The position numbers and the translations under genes are program-made. A DNA stretch of 15,720 nucleotides from Bacillota bacterium (GTDB lineage Bacteria; Bacillota; Negativicutes; Sporomusales; Sporomusaceae): positions 1 through 15,720 of the forward strand of contig JAEZVB010000026.1 of the NCBI GenBank assembly GCA_023443285.1, written 5' to 3'. The notes under the pieces were generated by a model. It worked only from the letters and a program-made list of their open reading frames with translations. It had not been told where the DNA came from and made no database searches. The stretch's first letter is position 1. The number at the start of each line of letters is the position of its first letter. Of this stretch, positions 1-6,420 are shown in pieces.

Positions 1-655
1 CTTCCATACTTACATTGTCCCAAAAGACGAACTGGACACGGTCTTGGTATTCAGGCATAACCAGCGAAAGCTGCTGGCGGTTAATGAGCCCGGTACTTGT
101 ACGATCATTGATAACGATAATTTGGCGCGTTGCCGGCTGCAGCGTTAACGCCAAAGCGATTGTCCTTTTAAAATCGTTTGTTTCAACAACACCGGTAACC
201 CAGCTACGCTTTTCCGGCGGCAGCTCCCGGTACTCGTTAACACCAAGAAATACAATCGGCGTTGCGGGAAAAAGGGACTGTTGATTTTGCAAAACAAACT
301 CATAGGCATTGTCATCAGTAACAATGATTGCGTCAAATTTTTTATCTTTGTATTTTTCTTGAAATAACTCTAATGTTTTTTGCATATAATCGGCAGAAAA
401 ATTCCGTTTGGCATCCATGAAGTCAATATTCAAATTATACAGATTGGGTTCATTAAGGACAGAGCGAATTCCGAGCTCAATTTCATTTACCCATTCCATA
501 CCATGATGATAAGAGTTGAGTAGCAATACCTGTTTCTTGTCTCTTGACGACACTGCAGCTTGCCTTTTTTCGCTGGCGATGGTTACCTCGGCAACGAGCA
601 CTACAGATAATAGCAGCAGCACTATGAATACAGACATTTTTTGTACTCTCTGCAT
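1..655 (-). CDS. Exported ABC substrate-binding-like sensor, N-terminal part (cut by window edge)
   Basis: The reading frame is open from an ATG at 655 to the left edge (about 218 codons), so the C-terminus is missing. An AAGGGGTG ribosome binding site lies 5-6 nt upstream of the ATG. The protein starts with a positively charged stretch and a long hydrophobic segment (about residues 8-28, FIVLLLLLSVVLVAEV), a signal peptide or membrane anchor. Then comes a fold that reads like the periplasmic ABC_sub_bind family: VLLLNSYHHGMEWVNEIELG near residue 44, FDAIVTDDNAYEFVL near 108 and TPIVFLGVNEYRELP near 131. In Firmicutes this module is often the extracytoplasmic input of histidine kinases, diguanylate cyclases or chemoreceptors, but the output domain lies outside the window. 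The gene is divergent from the LytS-type kinase. Family assignment is from recalled sequence flavour; the ligand is unknown. Confidence 0.72.
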   Translation of the reverse strand, partial: MQRVQKMSVFIVLLLLSVVLVAEVTIASEKRQAAVSSRDKKQVLLLNSYHHGMEWVNEIELGIRSVLNEPNLYNLNIDFMDAKRNFSADYMQKTLELFQEKYKDKKFDAIIVTDDNAYEFVLQNQQSLFPATPIVFLGVNEYRELPPEKRSWVTGVVETNDFKRTIALALTLQPATRQIIVINDRTSTGLINRQQLSLVMPEYQDRVQFVFWDNVSME

Positions 656-690
656 CAAATGCACCCCTTACCTTGCCCCTATTTAGCTAA

Positions 691-699
691 ATTATAACA
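691..699 (-). promoter_or_regulatory. Extended -10 promoter for the minus-strand sensor
   Basis: The minus strand reads TGTTATAAT, a full TGn extended -10 element, about 36 nt upstream of the ATG at 655. No good -35 hexamer stands at 16-18 bp (TTGTAA occurs at 19 bp), which extended -10 promoters can tolerate. Confidence 0.5.
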
Positions 700-833
700 T
701 AATTTGCTAGGACAATTACAATTTATTATCTTAGCGGCTATTTAGATGCCAAATAATAGATAATATTTTGAAAAATTACTCATTACAAAAAGGGAAACTC
801 GTCCTTGTGCCGAATACTTTTTTAGATTACTAT

Positions 834-838
834 GGAGG
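834..838 (+). promoter_or_regulatory. Ribosome binding site that fixes the LytS start
   Basis: GGAGG lies 5 nt before the ATG at 844. The earlier in-frame ATG at 832 overlaps this site and has no ribosome binding site of its own, so 844 is preferred. Confidence 0.75.
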
Positions 839-843
839 CATTT

Positions 844-2526
844 ATGACGGTTTTTACTCTTCTGGAGATAATTGGCGCTTTGTCGTTCATTGCTATGACA
901 GCCTATCTGACCGCCCGCAGCCGCTTTATTATGCGCTGCACGCGTTACCCCTTCCACCAGGCAAGTCAGTTCTCTTTGATTGTGTTATTTGCATTTCTAG
1001 CGATAACAGGCAGCTACAGCACCTTGCCCTGGGATGATCAACACCTAACCACCAGCTTAATTGGTGTAATTATGGCAGGCATGGCCGGCGGTCCAATATC
1101 AGGGTTTGGCGTTGGTTTTATATGTGCCATCTACATGCTTATCATCGAATACTCCTCCCTGCCATTGCCACTGTTCACTCTTGTTGCCGGAACCCTTTCC
1201 GGGCTGTTACGCCTTAGGTTTAACTTTCAACAGATTACACCCATGACCGGAGCCTGCGTGGCCTTGGTTCTTGAGTTTTGCAAATTAATTTTGATTATGC
1301 TTTTGCCTGATCCCACAACAACGCTGTCGCTAAGCTTTAAGACAGCTGTTCTTACTATGGGTATCACCACTACCGGCGTTTGGTTGTTCTTGTATATTAT
1401 TAATTGGATTGAGGCTGAACAGGACATTTATGGTGCCCGCGCCGCGCAACTGGCGCTGGATATTGCCAGCCGGACTCTGCCGTTTCTCCGGCTTGGGTTT
1501 AACACGCATTCGGCTATTATTACAGCAAATATTGTCTATGAGTTAGCCAAAGTAGATGCTGTATCCATCACCGGCCGCTATAAGCGATTAGCCTTTATCG
1601 GCCAGGGCTCCGACCACCACAAACCAGGCGAGCCAATTCTCTCTGCTGCCGTAAAGGATACTATTTCCAACAAAACTATGAGAGTTATTAATAATCCGGC
1701 CGACCGGGGCTGTCCCTTTCCCCATTGCCCGCTAAAATCCAGTGTTGTTGTACCGCTGTTCTCTGGTGACAAGGTAATCGGCACCATCGAAATGGCTCGT
1801 GTCCACGAAACTACCGTGTCAGAACTGGATATCCACCTTGCTGACGGTATTGCGAATTTGCTGTCTGTCCAGATTCAACTTGCCGAAGTGGACGAGCAAC
1901 GAAAGATGAGGGAAAAGGCTGAGCTTAAAGCGCTCCGCGCTCAGATCAACCCACACTTTCTCTTTAATACAATTAATATCATTATGTCCTTTTGCCGCAC
2001 TGATCCGGATAAAGCCCGCAGCCTACTGGGAAGCCTGGCAACCTTAATGCAGCGTGGCTACTCCAATCAAGCCGAACTGGTAACGCTCCAAGATGAATTA
2101 GCCGCCATTATGGCCTACCTGGAAATTGCAATGTCCCGCTTTGGCGACAGACTGGACATTGCCGTTAATGTTGATGACGAAGCGGCACTTGCTCTAATCC
2201 CGGCTTTATCTTTGCAGCCCTTAGTAGAAAACGCTTTAAATCACGGTTTATTTCCTAAATTAGGTAGTTGCCTGTTATCGATTGAAGCCTATTCTGAGGA
2301 TGATTTGTTGATTATTTCTATTACTGATAACGGCATCGGAATTCCACCTGAAAAACTAGCCCAAATTAAATCCGGCCGCTCTGACGGGGTGGGATTAAGT
2401 AATATTCACCAACGGTTAATCAGTCTCTATGGCGTAAAATACGGCCTCACCGTAACCTCAAAGCCCCCCTTTGGCACAGAAGTTCGACTACGAATTCCCT
2501 TCCAGCAAAGTAATGTATCGCTGTAG
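844..2526 (+). CDS. LytS/YehU-family sensor histidine kinase (5TM-GAF-HisKA-HATPase)
   Basis: 560-residue membrane sensor kinase. Residues 1-185 form the hydrophobic LytS-type 5TM region, including IMAGMAGGPISGFGVGFICA. A GAF-like domain follows (about 205-352) with the paired cysteines GCPFPHCPL (Cys290, Cys295) that I recall as typical of LytS GAF domains. The phospho-acceptor motif is LRAQINPHFLFN with His371. The ATPase domain has the N box PLVENALNHG (Asn463), DNGIGIPPE (Asp495) and GVGLSNIHQRL (515-525). It should phosphorylate the LytTR regulator encoded 17 nt downstream. Known members respond to pyruvate (BtsS/YpdA) or to membrane potential (LytS); the ligand here cannot be read from sequence. 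The start at 844 was chosen on its ribosome binding site. All catalytic motifs are intact. Confidence 0.93.
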   Translation: MTVFTLLEIIGALSFIAMTAYLTARSRFIMRCTRYPFHQASQFSLIVLFAFLAITGSYSTLPWDDQHLTTSLIGVIMAGMAGGPISGFGVGFICAIYMLIIEYSSLPLPLFTLVAGTLSGLLRLRFNFQQITPMTGACVALVLEFCKLILIMLLPDPTTTLSLSFKTAVLTMGITTTGVWLFLYIINWIEAEQDIYGARAAQLALDIASRTLPFLRLGFNTHSAIITANIVYELAKVDAVSITGRYKRLAFIGQGSDHHKPGEPILSAAVKDTISNKTMRVINNPADRGCPFPHCPLKSSVVVPLFSGDKVIGTIEMARVHETTVSELDIHLADGIANLLSVQIQLAEVDEQRKMREKAELKALRAQINPHFLFNTINIIMSFCRTDPDKARSLLGSLATLMQRGYSNQAELVTLQDELAAIMAYLEIAMSRFGDRLDIAVNVDDEAALALIPALSLQPLVENALNHGLFPKLGSCLLSIEAYSEDDLLIISITDNGIGIPPEKLAQIKSGRSDGVGLSNIHQRLISLYGVKYGLTVTSKPPFGTEVRLRIPFQQSNVSL

Positions 2527-2543
2527 AAAGAAAGTGGTGTAGC

Positions 2544-3272
2544 GTGAAAATAAAAACAGTTATTGTTGATGACGAACAGCCTATTTGTGACGAAATTGAA
2601 TATCTGCTGGAACAACATCAAGATATTGAAGTGTGCGCCAAATTCACTAACTGTGTTGACGCAATTATTTATATCTTGGAAAAGAAGCCGGGATTAGTTT
2701 TCTTAGATGTTAACATGCCTGGCATGTCCGGCCTTGAGTTGGCGCAAAAGCTAAACAGCATGGCGCGTCCGCCCTACATTGTTTTTATTACAGCTTATCC
2801 CGAACATGCGCTTGAGGCCTTTGCCACACTGGCTATTGGTTATATCACCAAGCCGGTTACTGAGGAAAAGCTTACCCAAACTTTGGGTAAAGTACGACTC
2901 TTATCTACCAAGGCCTCCACAGAAAAGGTATCGCAAATTGCCAAAGTCTGTGTAATGTCTGGCGGCAAAATTGTGCCGATGAACAAAAGTGATATTGTAT
3001 TTATTTACGTCAAAGATAAAGATGTCTATGTGCGTACCCGTGCCACTGAATTTTCGGCCATGCTTACTTTGCAGGAGTTTGATAACCTGTTAACCGAAAC
3101 CAATTTTTTGCGTATTCACCGCCAATATATCATTAATCTTGATGAAATATTGGAAATTATCCCGTGGTTTCATGGCTCCTATTTATTGCGCATGAATGAT
3201 GCCAATAAACAAGAAGTGCCTGTTAGCCGCAACCGGGTAAAACAGCTTAAAAATGCGATAGGTCTGAAATAG
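2544..3272 (+). CDS. LytTR-family response regulator
   Basis: 242-residue regulator with a GTG start and a weak purine-rich ribosome binding site. The receiver domain (about 1-120) has Asp9/Asp10, phospho-acceptor Asp55 in LVFLDVNMPG, Thr83 and Lys103 (ITKP). A LytTR DNA-binding domain occupies about 137-242, with FIYVKDKDVYVRT, FLRIHRQYIINLDEI and VPVSRNRVKQLK as recognisable landmarks. This is the usual AlgR/AgrA/LytR arrangement and length. It follows the kinase at 17 nt, so the two are almost certainly a co-transcribed cognate pair. LytTR proteins bind paired direct repeats upstream of target promoters; I could not identify such a pair with confidence here. The likely first target is the Cache gene immediately downstream or genes outside the window. 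Confidence 0.93.
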   Translation: MKIKTVIVDDEQPICDEIEYLLEQHQDIEVCAKFTNCVDAIIYILEKKPGLVFLDVNMPGMSGLELAQKLNSMARPPYIVFITAYPEHALEAFATLAIGYITKPVTEEKLTQTLGKVRLLSTKASTEKVSQIAKVCVMSGGKIVPMNKSDIVFIYVKDKDVYVRTRATEFSAMLTLQEFDNLLTETNFLRIHRQYIINLDEILEIIPWFHGSYLLRMNDANKQEVPVSRNRVKQLKNAIGLK

Positions 3273-3316
3273 CATGTTAGGCGTCGGCTAAAACGGTTTT
3301 TGCTAGGAGGTTAGCC

Positions 3317-4006
3317 ATGCACTTTAGTCTTAAAACTTGGTTTACCGTCTTTTTCATAGTGTCAGCGCTGGTTGTATCCATGCTCTTTGGCATTATGACT
3401 ATCCGGGACATGTACACGCAAATTGAAGCGGCTATTGCAGAAAAGACCAAGTCTGATTTAGCCACCGCCCAGGAAATTGCTGACTATATGCATCCAGGCC
3501 ACTGGCATGTAGTCGATGGCAAGTTATATAAAGGTACTTTCTTAATTAATGATAATACCGAATTAGTAGACCGAATTGGGCGCTTAACCGATGATACCGT
3601 CACCATATTTTTGAACAATACCCGCGTTGCTACTAATATCATGCGTGATGGTAACCGGGCAACCGGTACTTTCGCTGCCGATTATGTTACTGAGACCGTG
3701 CTGAACGGCGGTAAAATATATATTGGCGAAGCCGAAGTCGTTGGCGTTAAATATCAAACCGGCTATGCCCCGATAAAAGATGATTCTGGCAATATTATTG
3801 GCATGTTTTATATCGGCGTTTCCAAGAAATTGGCCGATCAGCTCAAACAAAGCTTTATTGCTGTTGCTATCCTATCTACGCGGATTGCTCTGCTATTTGC
3901 ATTAGCTGCTACCTGCTTTATTCCTGTTGACAGATGGGCCACTGTCTCTTCTTCCCGTTACTGGCCAACAAGCCCACAGATAATTAACAAAAAGCCGAAC
4001 CACTAG
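3317..4006 (+). CDS. Cache-domain membrane protein lacking HAMP and signalling domains (possibly a truncated chemoreceptor)
   Basis: 229 residues, ATG preceded by AGGAGG at 6 nt. Residues 7-29 form a first membrane helix. Residues 30-175 look like a single extracytoplasmic Cache domain of the sCache_3 type (YKGTFLINDNTELVDRIGR, TVTIFLNNTRVATNI, GYAPIKDDSGNIIGMFYIGVS). Residues 180-203 form a second helix. Chemoreceptors with this layout continue into HAMP and the methyl-accepting domain. Here the protein stops after about 25 unremarkable polar residues, and a terminator follows within 40 nt. It is either a natural stand-alone sensor helping the upstream LytS/LytTR pair, or the remnant of a receptor that lost its 3' part. 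I found no continuation of HAMP or methyl-accepting sequence in another frame. The 44-nt gap to the regulator suggests one operon. Confidence 0.8.
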   Translation: MHFSLKTWFTVFFIVSALVVSMLFGIMTIRDMYTQIEAAIAEKTKSDLATAQEIADYMHPGHWHVVDGKLYKGTFLINDNTELVDRIGRLTDDTVTIFLNNTRVATNIMRDGNRATGTFAADYVTETVLNGGKIYIGEAEVVGVKYQTGYAPIKDDSGNIIGMFYIGVSKKLADQLKQSFIAVAILSTRIALLFALAATCFIPVDRWATVSSSRYWPTSPQIINKKPNH

Positions 4007-4042
4007 CATGTCGATGGTAACACGTTTTTATAGGAATAAAAA

Positions 4043-4079
4043 AACCGGGCTATATCTAAATAGCCTGGTTTTTTTTTTT
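4043..4079 (+). terminator. Rho-independent terminator after the LytS operon, likely bidirectional
   Basis: An 11-bp stem (4043-4053 with 4060-4070, one G-T wobble) closes a 6-nt loop and is followed by nine T. On the other strand the stem is followed by five or more T (A run at 4038-4042), so it can also end the OB-fold gene transcript arriving from the right. Confidence 0.92.
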
Positions 4080-4116
4080 ACATTTGTCATAAACACTCAT
4101 TGTTACATTAGGGCAG

Positions 4117-4578
4117 CTAAGAGATTTTTTCAAGTTGCAGACCCCATAGCCTTGCTTCCTTTTTTCCGAAGCTTCTGCGCAGCGTACCGACTACTTCAAT
4201 CTGATCACCACATTTTATACTCTGACTTGGTGCAACAAACATGTAGACACCGATTTCGCCGCTGTGATCAACAACATGGTATTTCGGCTTGTTTAACCAT
4301 TTATGGGATACTGCAGCTATGGTGCCACTAATACGCACCTGTTCACCAATACCTTTTTTTGCTAGATCCTTAATCTTTCCTAATTTGACGTGGCGCAAAT
4401 CCAGTTTGGCTACATGCCGCCGATTCAGTACGTCCATCAGCGCAGGGATTCCCCCTAGCAGCAGGAGCATCGGCAACATGGTCAGCGCCAAATTGGTATC
4501 CGCACTCAGGAAGTACGCCAATAAAGTGGCAATGCCCGCCATCCCTAGGCTTATATACGCGAAGACAGACATATGCAA
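4117..4578 (-). CDS. Small membrane-anchored OB-fold protein of unknown function
   Basis: About 153 residues. Two hydrophobic helices near the N-terminus (SVFAYISLGMAGIATLLAYF and LALTMLPMLLLLGGIPALM) are followed by a basic linker (NRRHVAKLDLRHVKLGK). A soluble domain with OB-fold features comes next: EQVRISGTIAAVSH, KYHVVDHSGEIGVYMFV and CGDQIEVVGTLRRS. This pattern resembles tRNA-anticodon-type OB folds more than NfeD. The frame is open to an ATG at 4611 that almost touches the focA stop, but that ATG has no ribosome binding site. AAAAGGGAGG at 4587-4596 instead lies 8 nt before a TTG at 4578, which I prefer; an ATG at 4572 is the alternative. It is translated just after the formate channel, so a shared transcript is likely. 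I do not recognise a named gene. Confidence 0.75.
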   Translation of the reverse strand: MHMSVFAYISLGMAGIATLLAYFLSADTNLALTMLPMLLLLGGIPALMDVLNRRHVAKLDLRHVKLGKIKDLAKKGIGEQVRISGTIAAVSHKWLNKPKYHVVDHSGEIGVYMFVAPSQSIKCGDQIEVVGTLRRSFGKKEARLWGLQLEKIS

Positions 4579-4586
4579 AGCAATTG

Positions 4587-4596
4587 CCTCCCTTTT
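4587..4596 (-). promoter_or_regulatory. Ribosome binding site deciding the OB-fold protein start
   Basis: AAAAGGGAGG lies inside the longest reading frame, 8 nt before TTG 4578 and 14 nt before ATG 4572. It argues against the upstream ATG at 4611. Confidence 0.55.
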
Positions 4597-4612
4597 GTCC
4601 ATAAAGTACATA

Positions 4613-5566
4613 CTACTTAACAGTCAGTCCCTCTAGTTTAGGCGTAGCAGCCGGAGCAGGAGCAGCGGCTCCACAAGCATCGGATTTAAAGCAATAGTGA
4701 TAGGTAGCGGCAATAACGACAATTGCACCTACAATATTGCCCAGCGTAACCGGGATTAGATTCCAGACAACCACGTCATACCAGGAAATGCCGCCATTGG
4801 CTTGAAGCAAGGCGTTCCAAGCTTTCCCATCTGCTCCTACTTTAGTAACCAAATTAGGGAAACTATCAACTAGGAATTTACCTGCAGGCAAAAAGTACAT
4901 ATTAGCAACACAGTGCTCAAAACCAATAACTACGAAGGACATAATCGGGAACCAAATGGCTAAAATCTTGCCAATGGCGTCCTGGGCTGTGAGCGCTAGC
5001 AGAACAGCCAGGCAAACAATAAAATTACAGCCAATTCCGGAGACGAACAACGATACGAATCCCATGTCGCCTGCCGCTTTATAAGTAAGAATTTTGCCAA
5101 TAGCAACTGTAACCGCCATCATACCAAAAGCATTTGGTTCAGCCGCTGCAAAATTACCTTGAGTAAATGACGACGTAACAACAAGAGCTGCAAACGCCAG
5201 TGAACCGATAAGGTTACCAAGGTATACAAATGACCAGTTTTTTATAAGTTTTCCATAGGTGCTCTTTCCCGACCAAACAGCCATTGGCAACAACATGGCA
5301 TCACCGGTAAACAACTCCATCCCGGTAAGTATTATTGCAATCAGGCCAATTGGGAACACGGCACCGCCAAGCAACTTGGCAAATCCGGCACCTAATAATG
5401 GCGCAACACCAGTCATGGCAACGGTGCAAAAAGCAGCTCCAACCGCAATATAAACGCCACCCATAATGCCACGCACAAACAACTGACCTACTGATAAGTC
5501 TCCTTTAGCTTTACCCGCATTGTAAGCTAGCCCAACCATTTGGGCAGGTGAATTAATAAGCCCCAT
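4613..5566 (-). CDS. focA: Formate/nitrite transporter family channel (FocA-like)
   Basis: 317-residue inner-membrane channel of the FNT family, which works as a pentamer moving formate, nitrite or related small anions. Both FNT signatures are visible: ILTGMELFTGD near residues 79-89 and GIGCNFIVCLA near 177-187. The conserved pore histidine lies in FEHCVANM (His218). Hydrophobic segments fit six membrane helices. The C-terminus carries an Ala/Pro-rich tail after residue 298. The ATG has GGAGG at 8 nt. No pyruvate formate-lyase or formate dehydrogenase gene is adjacent, so the direction of transport and the exact substrate are not set by context. The OB-fold gene follows directly. The name focA follows closest resemblance; a nitrite or hydrosulfide role in the same family cannot be excluded. 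Confidence 0.9.
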   Translation of the reverse strand: MGLINSPAQMVGLAYNAGKAKGDLSVGQLFVRGIMGGVYIAVGAAFCTVAMTGVAPLLGAGFAKLLGGAVFPIGLIAIILTGMELFTGDAMLLPMAVWSGKSTYGKLIKNWSFVYLGNLIGSLAFAALVVTSSFTQGNFAAAEPNAFGMMAVTVAIGKILTYKAAGDMGFVSLFVSGIGCNFIVCLAVLLALTAQDAIGKILAIWFPIMSFVVIGFEHCVANMYFLPAGKFLVDSFPNLVTKVGADGKAWNALLQANGGISWYDVVVWNLIPVTLGNIVGAIVVIAATYHYCFKSDACGAAAPAPAATPKLEGLTVK

Positions 5567-5839
5567 AGTAATACCTCCTCATTTGTTGATATACTCAGAA
5601 TAAAGTTCCAACAAAAAGATAAAAAAGTGCCTAAACCGTAGAAAGCACCCACGTTCCTCCCCCTGGCGCCAAAGGAGTACTTACCCCATCAATAACATGA
5701 GCCTATTATTATTATATATGTCAAAATCATCCACCCTCTACAAAGGGTTACTGAAATGCATAATAATGTTTCCGAAGTGGTATTTTATTTGTCTGAATTG
5801 ATGTAATATTAATTTAATTCTCTTGGTAACATTACCCAT
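5567..5839 (-). promoter_or_regulatory. focA upstream region with structured leader
   Basis: No gene is visible in these 273 bases. On the minus strand a hairpin CTCCTTT / GGGGGAG (5661-5677 region) is followed by GTGC...GCAC (5645-5648 with 5627-5630, plus an inner CTA/TAG helix and a TTT bulge) and then six T at 5621-5626, a terminator-like element before the start codon. Other features are a 5-bp hairpin ACCCT/AGGGT near 5736-5751 and a dyad GGTAACATTACC at 5825-5836. I found no convincing sigma-70 promoter. I cannot match it to a riboswitch class by eye. Confidence 0.45.
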
Positions 5840-5883
5840 AAAAAAGGAAGAGTCTTTGAAATTATTCAAAGACTCTTCCTTTT

Positions 5884-5884
<1 letters not shown>
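5840..5884 (-). terminator. Long-stem terminator of the tRNA operon
   Basis: A perfect stem of about 20 bp (5841-5860 with 5865-5884) closes the 4-nt loop ATTA. On the minus strand it ends in a T run (A run at 5840-5845). It begins at the CCA end of tRNA-Val. Confidence 0.92.
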
Positions 5885-5959
<75 letters not shown>

Positions 5960-5962
5960 GTT

Positions 5963-6045
5963 TGGACTTTGGATATTAGACTTTAGATATTAGCTAATGA
6001 TTAACCATTACTGTCTAACCGCCAACATCTAACGTCCAAAATCTA
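5963..6045. repeat. Inverted pair of degenerate 7-bp tandem arrays between tRNA genes
   Basis: Plus strand 5963-5990 reads as four contiguous heptamers: TGGACTT, TGGATAT, TAGACTT, TAGATAT. Minus strand 6045 back to 6011 reads as five contiguous heptamers: TAGATTT, TGGACGT, TAGATGT, TGGCGGT, TAGACAG. Both follow roughly T[A/G]GA[C/T]NT. The 20 bases between them hold the imperfect palindrome TAATGATTAACCATTA (5995-6010). The whole unit can fold into a long imperfect hairpin and lies inside the tRNA transcript. Confidence 0.7.
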
Positions 6046-6051
6046 GATAGA

Positions 6052-6126
6052 TGGTGACCCGTGGGGGAATCGAACCCCCGTTATCGCCGTGAAAGGGCGG
6101 TGTCTTAACCGCTTGACCAACGGGCC
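6052..6126 (-). tRNA. tRNA-Glu (anticodon UUC)
   Basis: 75 nt with encoded CCA. The acceptor stem GGCCCGT pairs with ACGGGTC (with G2-U71, common in this tRNA). The anticodon loop CTTTCAC gives anticodon TTC, and the T arm is GGGGG/CCCCC. The first anticodon-stem pair is a C27-A43 mismatch (CCGCC against GGCGA), where the usual sequence is GGCGG. Confidence 0.95.
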
Positions 6127-6137
6127 ATTTTAGAAAA

Positions 6138-6213
6138 TGGTGATCCACCCGCGACTCGAACGCGGGACACCCTGATTAAAAGTCAGGTGCTCTACCGACT
6201 GAGCTAGTGGATC
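6138..6213 (-). tRNA. tRNA-Lys (anticodon UUU)
   Basis: 76 nt with encoded CCA. The acceptor stem GATCCAC pairs with GTGGATC. The anticodon stem CCTGA/TCAGG encloses CTTTTAA with anticodon TTT, and the T arm is CCGCG-TTCGAGT-CGCGG. It is the first gene of the operon, 11 nt before tRNA-Glu. Confidence 0.96.
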
Positions 6214-6229
6214 ATCTTCACGATATTAA

Positions 6230-6258
6230 ATTATACAATACGTTTATAGGGTTGTCAA
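6230..6258 (-). promoter_or_regulatory. Perfect-consensus sigma-70 promoter of the tRNA operon
   Basis: The minus strand carries TTGACA (6253-6258) and TATAAT (6230-6235) separated by exactly 17 bp. Transcription would start near 6223, about 10 nt before tRNA-Lys. Confidence 0.92.
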
Positions 6259-6324
6259 TGATATTTTTCTGAGACCCAAGGCTTTGACGAAAGCGCCTGC
6301 TCTATTGCACTAAGCCGGCCGAAA

Positions 6325-6349
6325 TTTTGTTTTCTCCTGGAAAACAAAA
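6325..6349. repeat. Perfect 10-bp inverted repeat upstream of the chemoreceptor
   Basis: TTTTGTTTTC (6325-6334) and GAAAACAAAA (6340-6349) are separated by 5 nt. The dyad is about 70 nt upstream of the chemoreceptor start and could be an operator or leader hairpin. It has no T run and does not look like a terminator. Confidence 0.5.
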
Positions 6350-6407
6350 GGATATAAATACAATACGTCGAATAGTTTTTATTAATTATTATGGCCTCGG
6401 AAGCAAG

Positions 6408-6414
6408 AAAGGAG
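6408..6414 (+). promoter_or_regulatory. Ribosome binding site that fixes the chemoreceptor start
   Basis: AAAGGAG lies 6 nt before ATG 6421. The earlier in-frame ATG at 6391 has no comparable site. Confidence 0.75.
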
Positions 6415-6420
6415 TTTGTT

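Noticed and set aside
3317..4006. Frameshift splitting a longer chemoreceptor
   Set aside because: Reading the other two plus frames after 3900 gives early stops and no HAMP or methyl-accepting sequence, so a simple frameshift does not restore a full protein.
4008..4331. Plus-strand reading frame right after the Cache gene
   Set aside because: It runs through the terminator and antisense to the OB-fold gene, and does not encode a HAMP or methyl-accepting domain that would complete the Cache protein.
4289..4636. Plus-strand reading frame of 115 codons
   Set aside because: It is the antisense shadow of the OB-fold gene; the minus-strand frame has clear membrane helices and an OB domain.
5649..5720. 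Known riboswitch (tetrahydrofolate, ZTP, Moco or cyclic dinucleotide class) before focA
   Set aside because: None of the conserved core motifs I remember for these classes could be aligned; only generic hairpins are supported.
5963..6045. CRISPR array
   Set aside because: The repeats are 7 bp, contiguous without spacers, degenerate and inverted; no cas gene is present.
6284..6325. Sigma-D (flagellar) promoter for the chemoreceptor
   Set aside because: A GCCGAAAT resembling the -10 is present at 6318, but no TAAA-type -35 lies at the required spacing.
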